In this document: one piece after another, positions 8,231 to 17,257 of the stretch
Layout of the letters: every line of letters starts with the position of its first letter
How positions within the stretch are numbered: the first letter of the stretch is position 1
Assembly (NCBI GenBank): GCA_963710715.1
Contig: CAVQBL010000014.1
Coordinates: forward strand, 186,001 to 250,000
Length of the DNA stretch: 64,000 nucleotides
Origin: CAVQBL01 sp963710715
GTDB lineage: Bacteria; Pseudomonadota; Gammaproteobacteria; DSM-16500
Direction of reading: 5' to 3'
Notes under the pieces: generated by a model
What the model saw: only the letters and a program-made list of their open reading frames with translations
What the model was told of the DNA's origin: nothing
The model's database searches: none
Position numbers and translations under genes: made by a program

Positions 8231-9346
8231 ATGAAAAAACAAAAAATGGATTTTCTAAAATTTGATCCCAAAGCACAGACGCTCATCTGTCAGGGCGAAT
8301 GGGATCTTATCCATGTGTCCACGCTAAAAAGTGCACTTGAAAAGATAAAAATACCCTCTGCAGACATTAAGATCATCAGCGGTAATGCCATCACCAATAT
8401 GGATAGCGCAGGGGCATGGTTACTAAGCCAATGGATAAAAAAACAAGGCCAACATATTCAGTTACAAGATTTTTCTGCCCCTCACGAAAAACTTTTATCA
8501 CTCATAGAAAAAGAAAATCTACAACAAATTAAAGTCCCTAAAATAACTCATCCCAATGTAGTGGCTCGAATAGGTAAACAAACATCACAATTCCTAACAG
8601 AGGCTCGCGACTATTTGGCTTTTGTTGGTAAATTAGGAAGTGAAAGTGTTCGAGTTCTCATGCACCCATCACATATACGCTGGCCAGCCATAGCGAATGT
8701 TATTGAAACCACAGGTTACCAAGCATTGCCTATTATTGCGTTATTATCTTTCATGGTGGGCGTTGTCATTGCCTATCAAATGGGACTGCAATTACAACAA
8801 TACGGTGCCAATGTTTTCATTGTTGACTTGCTCGGGCTTTCAATATTACGAGAATTTGGACCACTCATCACTTCCATCATGGTTGCGGGTCGTACTGGTG
8901 CCGCCTATACAGCACAATTGGGAACAATGAAAGTGAATCAAGAGATTGATGCTCTCGATACGATGGGGGTCACACCTGCTGAAATTTTATTATTACCTCG
9001 TATTATTGGTCTTGTCATCGTACTACCTTTACTGACTATTTGGGCAGATGTTTTTGGTGTCCTCGGCGGCATGGTCATGGCAAAAAACATGATGGGTATG
9101 GGCTGGCATGATTTTCTACTGCGTTTTCAACACCAAATATCACTCAGTGCACTCGTGATTGGATTAGGGAAAGCACCCGTATTCGCACTCATCATCGCTA
9201 GTATTGGTTGCTTTGCAGGTATGCAAGTCAAGGGAAGTGCTGACAGTGTTGGCAAGCAAACAACACGCAGTGTAGTATTAGCAATCTTTTTTATTATCGT
9301 CGCTGATGGTATATTTTCCGTTATTTTCAGCAAGCTTGATTTATGA
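8231..9346 (+). CDS. MlaE-family lipid ABC transporter permease with N-terminal STAS domain
   Basis: The first part (residues ~10-95) is a STAS-like domain (LICQGEWDL; NMDSAGAWLL), followed by an MlaE permease domain (~140-368) with family motifs REFGPLITSIMVAGRTGAA, GTMKVNQEIDALDTMG and the C-terminal GCFAGMQVKGSADSVG. It would form the membrane subunit of an MCE-type importer/exporter that moves phospholipids between inner and outer membranes. Its stop overlaps the next gene's ATG by 4 nt, which indicates a tight operon of permease, ATPase, MCE protein and lipoprotein. A fragment of the short palindromic repeat (about 8192-8220) lies directly upstream. Confidence 0.88.
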   Translation: MKKQKMDFLKFDPKAQTLICQGEWDLIHVSTLKSALEKIKIPSADIKIISGNAITNMDSAGAWLLSQWIKKQGQHIQLQDFSAPHEKLLSLIEKENLQQIKVPKITHPNVVARIGKQTSQFLTEARDYLAFVGKLGSESVRVLMHPSHIRWPAIANVIETTGYQALPIIALLSFMVGVVIAYQMGLQLQQYGANVFIVDLLGLSILREFGPLITSIMVAGRTGAAYTAQLGTMKVNQEIDALDTMGVTPAEILLLPRIIGLVIVLPLLTIWADVFGVLGGMVMAKNMMGMGWHDFLLRFQHQISLSALVIGLGKAPVFALIIASIGCFAGMQVKGSADSVGKQTTRSVVLAIFFIIVADGIFSVIFSKLDL

Positions 9347-10127
9347 TAAACAGTCAACCCATTATTGAAATTAAAAATGTATCCATCTACCTGGGTGGTA
9401 CTTGGGTACATAAAAATTTAAATCTAACAGTACAACAAGGCGAAGTACTGGGTATTGTGGGCGGAAGCGGCTCGGGAAAACCACATTACTGCGCGAAATG
9501 CTTATGTTGCAACGACCCACGTCTGGATCCATTCGTATTTTTGGAAATGAATTAACAACAGCAACACCTGCTACTTTACTCTCAATTCAGCGTCGCTGGG
9601 GCGTATTATTTCAACAAAACGCGCTTTTTAGTTCACTTACAGTTCTGGAAAATGTTGCATTTCCTTTAAAAGAACATATTTCACTCGATCAAAAAACTAT
9701 GTTTGAATTAGCCATGCTAAAAATTTTGTCAGTTGGCTTACCCAGCGATGCAGCAACCAAATATCCATCCGAATTAAGCGGTGGAATGCAAAAGCGCGCA
9801 GCGCTTGCACGCGCTATTGTGTTAGATCCAGAATTAGTTTTCTTGGATGAGCCTACTGCGGGTTTAGACCCCGATAGCGCTGCTGGATTAGACGAGTTAA
9901 TACTCAACTTACAGAGTACAATGGGTTTGACTATTATAATGATTACACATGATCTTGATAGTTTGTGGCAAGTTACGCAACGTGTTGCTTTTTTGGGTGA
10001 AGGCAGGGTATTGTGTGTAGATAATATGGCAAAATTGATTGCCAATCCTCTTCCAGCCATTCAACAATTTTTTGATGGCCCACGTGGTCGTGCAACAAAG
10101 GATATTTACAACAACCATGGAAACTAA
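9343..10127 (+). pseudogene. ABC transporter ATP-binding subunit (MlaF-like), frameshifted in Walker A
   Basis: The frame from 9343 reads to GGSGSGK and then goes out of frame, stopping at 9555. The rest (MLQRPTSGSIRIFG, Q-loop QQNALF, signature LSGGMQKRAALARAI, Walker B LVFLDEPTAGLDPDSA, H-loop THD) continues in another frame to 10127. Adding one A to the AAAA run at 9477-9480 restores GKTTLLREMLMLQRP across the junction. This is either a one-base homopolymer sequencing error or a recent null mutation. All other motifs are intact and the operon partners are undamaged, which favours an error. The product would energise the MCE transporter. Confidence 0.85.
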
Positions 10128-10941
10128 TGTTAATTACACTATCGTAGGCGTATTCGTTATTGCTCTCATCACTGCGATTGTTTTCGGCGTTATTTGGTTG
10201 TCAGCAGGCTTGTCGACAGAAACTTTTAAAACTTACCAAGTTTATATGAAAGAACCCGTCTCCGGGCTAAGTATAGATGCTCCAGTAGAATATAACGGTG
10301 TTAACGTAGGCTCAGTAAAAAGTATTAAGATTGATACAAAAAACCCACAAATTGTATCATTGTTATTAAGCATTAAAAGCAACACACCTGTTACAGTAGG
10401 AACAAGAGCCAAATTAAATGTTAAATCACTGACAGGCGTTGCCTTGATTGCATTGGAAGACAAAGGCACAGACATGACGCCTCTGAAAGCAGAACGAGGG
10501 CAACCGTATCCCGTCATTAATACTGCACCATCCTTTTTTATGCGCTTAGATGCAACCATCACTAAACTAAATGAAAACATTCACGAAGTCAGCACATCCA
10601 TACATAACCTTTTAGATGAAGAAAATTTACTCGCAATTAAACAAATTTTACAAAATCTAGAATTAGTGAGTTTTGGGCTCGCGAGTAAAACAAAACAATT
10701 AGATGCGCTAATAGACAATCTATCTAAATCAAGCCAACTCGTACCACCATTACTGCAGAGCAGCACAGAAACCATGCGAATGATACAATCTCAAACGGTA
10801 CCTGCAGCGAATCAAGTAATTGCTGACTTAAATGAATTGACGAATAATTTGGCGCAGATATCGGCCGAGGTAAAACAAAATCCCTCACTCTTAATCAGGG
10901 GTAAAGCACAACAATTACCGGGGCCGGGAGAGCAACCGTAA
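10117..10941 (+). CDS. MCE-domain (MlaD-like) lipid-binding transporter subunit
   Basis: From the ATG at 10117 the protein has one N-terminal membrane anchor (about residues 10-32) and then an MCE domain (YMKEPVSGLSIDAPVEYNGV, then VGSVKSIKID), followed by a helical periplasmic region. MCE proteins form hexameric rings that carry lipid across the periplasm for the MlaE/F complex. The annotated start begins METNVNYTIVGVF, and the gene overlaps the ATPase gene by 11 nt and the lipoprotein gene by 1 nt. Longer upstream ORF sequence lies inside the ATPase frame and is not coding for this protein. The length (274) is longer than E. coli MlaD (183), more like PqiB/LetB-adjacent single-MCE proteins. 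Confidence 0.88.
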   Translation: METNVNYTIVGVFVIALITAIVFGVIWLSAGLSTETFKTYQVYMKEPVSGLSIDAPVEYNGVNVGSVKSIKIDTKNPQIVSLLLSIKSNTPVTVGTRAKLNVKSLTGVALIALEDKGTDMTPLKAERGQPYPVINTAPSFFMRLDATITKLNENIHEVSTSIHNLLDEENLLAIKQILQNLELVSFGLASKTKQLDALIDNLSKSSQLVPPLLQSSTETMRMIQSQTVPAANQVIADLNELTNNLAQISAEVKQNPSLLIRGKAQQLPGPGEQP

Positions 10942-11546
10942 TGTTAAAAAATATATTGATATCAATCATTACTATTTTTTTAGCGAGTTGCTCGCTATTT
11001 TCACCTGTCAAAACTACACCCACAAAAACCTATGTATTGAATGCTTTACCACAACATATTACGAAAAAACCTCAACATCGTAACCGTATCACTTTATTAG
11101 TAACGCAACCCCAAACTCAACCGCTGTATAACACGACAGGAATGGTTTATTCCATTCACCCTTACCAAGTGGCTTATTTCTCTTACAATCGGTGGGCGGA
11201 AACACCCCCCCAAATGTTACATCCTTTAATTATTCAAGCGTTGCAAGCAACGCGTTTTTTTCACGCTGTCAACTCACCCACCGTCGCGAGCCGTTACGAT
11301 TACACTTTAAACACTCAGTTACTCGAGTTAAAACAAGTATTTTACGCAGGAACAAGTGAGGTGCATTTCACATTACGCGCTCAATTAGTCCGTTTTGCAA
11401 CGAATCAAGTCATCAAATCCAAACAATTTTCTGTTGTCATTCCAGCCATGGAAAAAACACCTTTCGGTGGGGTAATTGCAGCAAACAGAGCCACAGCCAT
11501 TGTTTTACAAGAACTCACTCAATTTTGTTTGCAAACACTCGGATAA
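10941..11546 (+). CDS. ABC-type transport auxiliary lipoprotein (PqiC/DUF330-like)
   Basis: A lipoprotein signal with lipobox LASC (Cys17) is followed by a ~180-residue domain with the PqiC-type features TYVLNALP near the start and YFSYNRWAETPPQMLHPLI in the middle. These proteins are outer-membrane-anchored partners of MCE transporters. The ATG overlaps the last base of the MCE gene (TAATG), so it is translationally coupled and last in the operon. It is followed immediately by a fold-back element. The function is inferred from fold family and operon context. Confidence 0.85.
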   Translation: MLKNILISIITIFLASCSLFSPVKTTPTKTYVLNALPQHITKKPQHRNRITLLVTQPQTQPLYNTTGMVYSIHPYQVAYFSYNRWAETPPQMLHPLIIQALQATRFFHAVNSPTVASRYDYTLNTQLLELKQVFYAGTSEVHFTLRAQLVRFATNQVIKSKQFSVVIPAMEKTPFGGVIAANRATAIVLQELTQFCLQTLG

Positions 11547-11547
11547 T

Positions 11548-11728
11548 ATAGCTCTTCAGATAAATAAAATGGTATTATAGCGCTCAGATTGCGAGATATT
11601 GAAGCGTTTCGATTGAAAAAAAGCGCAGGCGTACTTGCTTGTACGTCGAACTTTTTTGATTGAGAAACGTTTCAAGATCGATGCAAGATGAGATGCTAGA
11701 ATACCATTTTATTTATCTGAAGAGCTAT
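11548..11728. repeat. 181-bp fold-back (MITE-like) element
   Basis: The ends are near-perfect 33-bp inverted repeats: ATAGCTCTTCAGATAAATAA at the left and its complement at the right (one mismatch within 33). A second imperfect pair (GAAGCGTTTC/GAAACGTTTC) and the small palindrome GTACTTGCTTGTAC lie inside. It contains no ORF. A half-arm with the same GAGCTCTTCAGATAA sequence lies at about 2535-2549. Size, structure and dispersal suggest a non-autonomous mobile element. Confidence 0.75.
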
Positions 11729-11735
11729 TCTTACC

Positions 11736-12731
11736 TTGAATACACCGGACGAAACATTTCAAAATAAAAATACACCCTACGCAAACTTAAATCCTGATTT
11801 AATTTTAAATGCAGTTGAAAGCATTGGGTTTCATTGCAACGGAAGTTTATTTGCTTTAAACAGCTATGAAAATCGCGTTTACCAAATAGGAATCGAAGAG
11901 AACACGCCAATCATTGCAAAATTTTATAGGCCCGGTCGTTGGAGTGATGCAGCTATTTTGGAAGAACATCAATTTGCTTTAGAATTGGCCGCACATGAAA
12001 TTCCCGTCATTGCACCACTTGCAATATCTAACGGAAACACTCTGCATTATTACCAAGATTTTCGCTTTGCCGTGTTTCCACGACAGGGAGGACGGGCTCT
12101 CGAACTCGATAACTTAGAGCAATTAGAGTGGATGGGGCGTTTTATTGGACGCTTACATGCCGTCAGTGCATGCAAACCCTTTAAACATCGCATACAATTA
12201 AATATTCAAAGCTATGGTTATGATGCCCATCGCTTCTTGGTTGAGAATGGATTTATTCCAGAATATTTAAAACATAATTATTGTTACACTGCTGAAAAAT
12301 TACTGGAGGAAGTAGCGCAAGCTTTTGAGCAGGTGGGTCCCATTGAAAATATTCGCTTGCACGGCGATTGCCATGCGGGAAATGTATTATGGCGAGATGC
12401 GGGACCTCACATTGTTGATTTAGATGATTGTTTGATGGGGCCTGCCGTTCAAGACATTTGGATGTTACTTTCCGGCAATCCAGAACAAGTTGCATTAGAG
12501 CTTGAAAAAATACTTCCTAGTTACCGCGAATTTCATGACTTCAACCCACGTGAACTTTATCTGGTTGAAGCATTGCGCGCATTACGCATGCTGCATTATT
12601 CTGCGTGGCTAGCAAAGCGTTGGGAAGACCCTGCATTTCCATTAAGTTTTCCATGGTTTAATACACCACAGTATTGGCAACAACAGTTGCAAAATTTGCA
12701 GGAGCAAGTAGAGTTAATTACAAGGTTATAA
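11736..12731 (+). CDS. srkA: Stress response kinase A (YihE/SrkA-like)
   Basis: A Ser/Thr protein kinase of the aminoglycoside-phosphotransferase fold. Visible are LNSYENRVYQ (41-50), the ATP lysine in AKFYRP (Lys62), the catalytic loop HGDCHAGN (209-216, Asp211) and the metal-binding DLDD (228-231). The 331-residue length matches E. coli SrkA (328), which counters envelope stress and cell-death pathways. The start must be TTG at 11736, as no ATG lies in the first 100 codons. There is no good Shine-Dalgarno sequence, and the fold-back element ends only 7 nt upstream, so the native leader may have been replaced. Confidence 0.88.
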   Translation: MNTPDETFQNKNTPYANLNPDLILNAVESIGFHCNGSLFALNSYENRVYQIGIEENTPIIAKFYRPGRWSDAAILEEHQFALELAAHEIPVIAPLAISNGNTLHYYQDFRFAVFPRQGGRALELDNLEQLEWMGRFIGRLHAVSACKPFKHRIQLNIQSYGYDAHRFLVENGFIPEYLKHNYCYTAEKLLEEVAQAFEQVGPIENIRLHGDCHAGNVLWRDAGPHIVDLDDCLMGPAVQDIWMLLSGNPEQVALELEKILPSYREFHDFNPRELYLVEALRALRMLHYSAWLAKRWEDPAFPLSFPWFNTPQYWQQQLQNLQEQVELITRL

Positions 12732-12736
12732 AAAAA

Positions 12737-12840
12737 CCCGTCATTGCGAGCCCTGCGCGCTTTTCGCAGGGCGTGGTGGCAATCCAGAATCTTGACTGGA
12801 TCGCCCACGGCCAAACGCTTCGCGGCCTCGCGATGACGCG
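12737..12840. repeat. Palindromic repeat, GCGAGCC/CGCGATGACG type
   Basis: CCCGTCATTGCGAGCCCTGCGCG...CGCAGGGCGTGG forms one hairpin, and ACGGCCAAACGCTTCGCGGCCTCGCGATGACG forms the right half. Another member of the dispersed family, here between srkA and the CoA hydrolase gene. Confidence 0.8.
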
Positions 12841-12857
12841 ATAATGGAGATGCAATC

Positions 12858-14993
12858 ATGACTGCCCACTACAATAATTGTGACATTGCTGCAAAAAAAA
12901 TTATTGATCATGTTGGAAAAAACATTGTAATGGGCGTACCCATAGGAATAGGTAAGCCCATAGGATTATTGAATGCTCTTTATCGCCTTGCCTGCAAGGA
13001 TCCATCCATTAACCTAACAATTATTACAGGTCTCACCTTAGCAAGACCTATTCTAAAGAATGAACTTGAAAAACGCTTTATTACCCCCATCCTTGATCGC
13101 TTGCTTAAAGATTATGTTGATCCGCTTTACGAGGATCCCCGCGTCAAACAACAATTACCCAGCAATATAAAAATTATTGAATTTTTCTTAACAACAGGAA
13201 AATATTTACATAATGGTTATGTGCAACAAAATTATATTAGCAGCAAATATACCAGCGTTCTTGATGATTCCCTTTATTATTCCTTCAACGTACTTGCACA
13301 ATTTGTCGCGCATTCCGAAAAACATCCAGAACAATATAGTTTAAGCTGTTGCGCAGACATATTTCATGGAGCCGCAGAACTACTCCACCAAGCAAAACTC
13401 GCTGGAAAACATGTGGCAATCGTTGGAGAAGTCAATTCAAACTTACCTTTTATGCCGGGTGACGCAATTATAAATTCTGATAGGTTTACTGACATTATCG
13501 ATACTGGGCACTCTTCGAGTTTATTTCCTCTTCCACGCGAAGAAATATCCATACAAGATCATTTAATTGGATTTTACTCCAGTCTTTTAGTCAAAGATAA
13601 CGGCTGTTTACAAGTTGGCATTGGCAAATTAGGTAATGCGATTGCAAATGCACTCATCCTGCGCCACAAACAAAATAATGTTTACCAAGATTTAATTAAA
13701 AAACTTTCCATTCATGAAAAATTCAGTAAAGAAATCGCATCCTCAGGACCATTATCTTCTTTTGAGAAAGGTATCTATGCATCTACAGAAATGATGAGCG
13801 ATGAATATATGCAGCTTTATAAAGCAGGCATCTTAAAAAAACGGGTATATGATAACCTTGAATTGCAACGCTTGTTAAATAAAAATCAAATAAATGAAAA
13901 CATCACTCCTGAAATGCTTGACGTTTTATTGGCTCATAAAATGATAAGCACAACAATAACAGAAGCGGATTTTAAGTTTCTGCAAAAATTCGGCATATTC
14001 AAGCCAGAAATTCGTTATCAAGAAGGTAGCTTGATTTTACCATCCGATGAAAAAATTTCTGCTGATTTAACTTTTCAAAAATCAAAACAACAGATTATTG
14101 AAAAATGTCTAGGTACAAAATTAACGTCAGGAAAATTGGTGCATGCCGGATTTTTTATTGGCAGTGTGGATTTTTATAAACAATTAAATGCGTTGTCGCC
14201 GGATGAATTACAACAATTTGATATGACTTCCGTTGCAAGAACCAACGCATTGGATTGGTCACCTGAATTATTAAAACTGCAACGCCAAGATGCTAGACTA
14301 ATTAATTTTGCGATGATGCTGACTTTAGATGGTGCTGTTATCTCGGATCAAATCAAAAATATGCAAGAAGTCAGTGGAGTAGGGGGGCAGTTTGATTTTG
14401 TGTTGATGGCACATCAATTAAAAGGTGCACGCTCAATTATAGCCTGCCGCAGCACTCGACAGGCCAAAAAAGGCATTGAAAGTAATATCGCATTTGACTA
14501 TCCCACACAAACAATACCACGCTACTTGCGCGATATTGCCATCACAGAATATGGCATTGCTGATTGCCGCAGCAAAACCGATGCAGAAGTCATTAAAGCG
14601 ATGTTAAATATAACCGATTCACGTTTTCAAAAAACACTTTTGGCTAAAGCAAAAAAATCAGGAAAGTTACCAAAAGATTATGAAATTCCAGTTCAATTTC
14701 AACAAAATTATCCTCATGTCATTCAATCCATCTTGCACGAATTTCAATTAAAAGGATATTGTAAACTCTATCCTTTCGGCAGTGACTTAACAGCGGAGGA
14801 ACAAGTACTGCAAACGGCATTATTATATTTAAAAAATTGTTCCTCACTTAAATTATTCGGTCTCATGCTTGCTGCATTGTTTTCTTTTAAACGCGACGCC
14901 AAGGTTGATAAATATTTAGTCCGTATGCAGCTTGATCATCCTAAGACAATTAAAGAATTCATATATAAAAAGCTGTTAAAGTTTATTCTGTAA
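12858..14993 (+). CDS. Acetyl-CoA hydrolase/CoA-transferase family protein
   Basis: A 711-residue protein of the acetyl-CoA hydrolase/transferase family (CoA-transferase fold). The N-terminal half has VMGVPIGIGKPIGLLNAL, and the C-terminal half carries the family segments EVSGVGGQFDFV and SIIACRSTRQAKKG followed by YGIADCR. The catalytic glutamate of the family is expected in the GVGGQ region, preceded here by LQVGIGKLGNAI in the first domain. It is larger than classical acetate CoA-transferases (~500 residues) because of a central and a C-terminal extension. GGAG precedes the ATG. The likely role is moving CoA between short acyl groups in the cytoplasm. The acyl specificity cannot be told. 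Confidence 0.82.
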   Translation: MTAHYNNCDIAAKKIIDHVGKNIVMGVPIGIGKPIGLLNALYRLACKDPSINLTIITGLTLARPILKNELEKRFITPILDRLLKDYVDPLYEDPRVKQQLPSNIKIIEFFLTTGKYLHNGYVQQNYISSKYTSVLDDSLYYSFNVLAQFVAHSEKHPEQYSLSCCADIFHGAAELLHQAKLAGKHVAIVGEVNSNLPFMPGDAIINSDRFTDIIDTGHSSSLFPLPREEISIQDHLIGFYSSLLVKDNGCLQVGIGKLGNAIANALILRHKQNNVYQDLIKKLSIHEKFSKEIASSGPLSSFEKGIYASTEMMSDEYMQLYKAGILKKRVYDNLELQRLLNKNQINENITPEMLDVLLAHKMISTTITEADFKFLQKFGIFKPEIRYQEGSLILPSDEKISADLTFQKSKQQIIEKCLGTKLTSGKLVHAGFFIGSVDFYKQLNALSPDELQQFDMTSVARTNALDWSPELLKLQRQDARLINFAMMLTLDGAVISDQIKNMQEVSGVGGQFDFVLMAHQLKGARSIIACRSTRQAKKGIESNIAFDYPTQTIPRYLRDIAITEYGIADCRSKTDAEVIKAMLNITDSRFQKTLLAKAKKSGKLPKDYEIPVQFQQNYPHVIQSILHEFQLKGYCKLYPFGSDLTAEEQVLQTALLYLKNCSSLKLFGLMLAALFSFKRDAKVDKYLVRMQLDHPKTIKEFIYKKLLKFIL

Positions 14994-14998
14994 TATTG

Positions 14999-15050
14999 CT
15001 CGTCATTGCGAACCCGCACGCTTTTTGCGGGTGAAGCAATCCAGGGGAAC
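14999..15050. repeat. Short palindromic repeat
   Basis: CTCGTCATTGCGAACCCGCACGC...GCGGGTGAAGCAATCCAGGGGAAC, almost identical to the copy at 15166-15213 and in the same orientation. Confidence 0.8.
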
Positions 15051-15082
15051 GTTATGACGATATATGCCATGACAATCTAAAA

Positions 15083-15118
15083 TTTATGCTAGCATTCTGA
15101 TTTATGCTAGCATTCTGA
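15083..15118. repeat. Perfect 18-bp tandem duplication
   Basis: TTTATGCTAGCATTCTGA occurs twice head to tail with no mismatch. Each unit contains the 8-bp palindrome TGCTAGCA. Confidence 0.85.
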
Positions 15119-15165
15119 ATCAATATTGTGCATAATAATCTCACGTATGCAGATAGTAGGCACTG

Positions 15166-15213
15166 CTCGTCATTGCGAACCCGCGCTTTTTGCGGGTGAA
15201 GCAATCCAGGGGA
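15166..15213. repeat. Short palindromic repeat
   Basis: Second copy of the 14999 repeat (CTCGTCATTGCGAACCCGCG...GCGGGTGAAGCAATCCAGG). Confidence 0.8.
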
Positions 15214-15350
15214 ACATTGACGGAAGAAAAATACAATAAAAATTATATAGTTACACAACTTTTCAAATTAAAAAAGTAAGGTAATTTTTACAACATCTAG
15301 ACTTTAAGCCTAGATTACTATTATTTATACTAAACGAGAGGAAATTCACA

Positions 15351-17180
15351 ATGGGTCACGGTCAGAGCAAGAGTGCGCGGCAAAGAACTAAGCAAAAAAA
15401 AGCGTTAAATGCTAGGCTTCTGTCTGAAGCTAATGGCAATACAAGAGAGCTAGAGGAGATAAAGACGAATGGTGACACTACATCTGCCAACGGAGAAAGC
15501 TTCTCACCGCCACCACTCACTAAACAGGATGAGTTATCACATCCACTTGAAGATAATATAAAAGAATACCTGCAATCATCTCGAACACTTGAGGCTAAAA
15601 CTGCTGCACCCAAACGCCCAAAATGGCGTAGTAATGCCAAATGGAGTGATGCCAACTGGCGTGAGGGAAATGCTTATATTAGCCCAGATCTGGTGACTTT
15701 AGCATTTACTGTTCTTACAGTACTAGCCGCATCTCTTCCTTATTATAATGCAGACAAAACAAACCCACATACTACAGTAGGAACTGTTGGCATCAATGCC
15801 ATCGGCAATGCATATTTTGCTAAGTTGACTGCTGACTATATTTCTCTATTAATAAGAGCAATACGAGAACGCAAATGGGAACTAGCATTTGTATGCGTCG
15901 CGGGACTCGTTGCAACAGGAAGTGGGGTGTTTGCCAGCTACGAACAAGGTAATGCCGATAAGGGCCCTGGTTACGGGATATTTATGGGTGTTGCATCCGG
16001 TTTTGGTAATGCCGCCCTAAATATTGCTGGCTCACAAGATCTGTTACCTTCTCGTTTAGGTCCAAAAAATAATCCGAGATTGCGGGAACTATTAATAGCA
16101 AATCTTGATTCACAACTAAACGATTTTCCACAGTTTCAGAGCAATCCTCCTCTTGGCGGCCTAGCACGTTACGTTAGCGTTCCCTTGATAAGCGTTATTT
16201 TAAGCGGTGCAATGACCGTTGGGATGGCCGGTTATATTGGAAGCACAGCTAAGTTTTGGATGAGATGGGTCCCCCCAGTTGCAGCTTATCTAATGTCGAC
16301 TGGGTTCAATTCCCCACCGCTAGCAATTGGTGCAAAATCAGGGATAAAACTAGCAAAATCAATAGTCGAGGGTATCCTTAAGTTATGCAGAAAAGGTTTA
16401 CCTTTCTCTTCGATGAGTACCCGAGAAAAGAAATATTTTGCCACCTTTGGCCTTGTTTTTTATCCTGCAATGATTTATCTGTCCATTTTCTCTTACGCTT
16501 TTTCTTTGCGAGCATTGCAAGAATCCATTAAAGCTGATGTAGAAGCATACGATAAACTTCTTTACTCCTGGATAGACTACACAGTTACCATAGGGACCCC
16601 TGTATTTAATGGTGTCATAGGCCACAAAGCACTCAATGCTTTGCAAAACTATCTTTTGCAAGCCTGGGTAAGTGATGACAACAAAAATTCCCAGGAACTT
16701 CCAGATGAAGTTAAATATCGAATCGAAAGAATTCGGGACTTCTATAACAATGGGTCTCTAGAGGATGTAATACAAGTTGCTCAAGAAAAGAAAATTGATG
16801 TTCCCGAAGCAGAAAGGTCAACGTCTGGCATGCTGCAGAAATTGAAAAACTGCCTGCCGCGTAGTTCTGAGAAATTATTAACGGATGAAAGCAACAGTTA
16901 TTTTGCAGCCAATCATGTAGAAGCCCAAGAAGTAAAAGCGTCAAGCTGCTGTTCTCGTATGTTCGGCGGCAGTAGTAGTGGCAGCAACCGCCAGGTGGCA
17001 ACGGCAAGCAGGAGAAATAGTCGTGATGACTCCGCTGTATCAATGGTTACTGCAGCAGGCGCCACTGTCAATGGTGATGATGCTTCTACTCATGATGTTC
17101 CTTATCATGCTGCCAATGCTGCCAATGGTGCTGTCGACAGGGGGAGTAGTTGGTTGGAGGCCTCAAGGCCCGGACCATAG
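15351..17180 (+). CDS. Orphan multi-pass membrane protein with effector-like tails
   Basis: I do not recognise this 609-residue protein. A hydrophilic N-terminal region (1-108) begins MGHGQSKSARQRTKQKK, which fits the eukaryotic N-myristoylation pattern (Gly2, Ser6, Lys7, then basic residues). About seven or eight hydrophobic segments follow between residues 110 and 440. A hydrophilic C-terminal tail (440-609) is rich in Ser, Ala and Asn and carries a Cys cluster (SSCCSRMFGG). AGAGGAAA precedes the ATG, and an intrinsic terminator follows, so it is monocistronic. The architecture of membrane core plus long charged tails resembles the 697-residue protein at the right edge. A role as a translocated host-membrane effector is inference only. 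Confidence 0.8.
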   Translation: MGHGQSKSARQRTKQKKALNARLLSEANGNTRELEEIKTNGDTTSANGESFSPPPLTKQDELSHPLEDNIKEYLQSSRTLEAKTAAPKRPKWRSNAKWSDANWREGNAYISPDLVTLAFTVLTVLAASLPYYNADKTNPHTTVGTVGINAIGNAYFAKLTADYISLLIRAIRERKWELAFVCVAGLVATGSGVFASYEQGNADKGPGYGIFMGVASGFGNAALNIAGSQDLLPSRLGPKNNPRLRELLIANLDSQLNDFPQFQSNPPLGGLARYVSVPLISVILSGAMTVGMAGYIGSTAKFWMRWVPPVAAYLMSTGFNSPPLAIGAKSGIKLAKSIVEGILKLCRKGLPFSSMSTREKKYFATFGLVFYPAMIYLSIFSYAFSLRALQESIKADVEAYDKLLYSWIDYTVTIGTPVFNGVIGHKALNALQNYLLQAWVSDDNKNSQELPDEVKYRIERIRDFYNNGSLEDVIQVAQEKKIDVPEAERSTSGMLQKLKNCLPRSSEKLLTDESNSYFAANHVEAQEVKASSCCSRMFGGSSSGSNRQVATASRRNSRDDSAVSMVTAAGATVNGDDASTHDVPYHAANAANGAVDRGSSWLEASRPGP

Positions 17181-17207
17181 ATCTCATCATTATTAAACAA
17201 AAGGGAA

Positions 17208-17237
17208 TCCCCTGAATTTTATTCAGGGGACAATTTT
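17208..17237 (+). terminator. Intrinsic terminator
   Basis: The stem TCCCCTGAAT/ATTCAGGGGA (10 bp, 3-nt loop) is followed by CAATTTTTTA. It ends the 609-residue membrane protein gene. Confidence 0.75.
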
Positions 17238-17257
17238 TTACTAGGTCAATATTTTAC

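Larger units (their letters stand above)
14994..15350. other. Intergenic stretch with two short palindromic repeats and a tandem duplication
   Basis: There is no convincing gene. It holds repeat copies at 14999-15050 and 15166-15213 and a perfect tandem 18-mer at 15083-15118. The last 60 nt before 15351 are AT-rich and hold the leader of the next gene. Confidence 0.7.

Noticed and set aside
9470..9500. Programmed frameshift in the MCE ATPase
   Set aside because: The run is only AAAA, lies in Walker A where a truncated product is useless, and no stimulatory structure is evident; a one-base deletion or read error is simpler.
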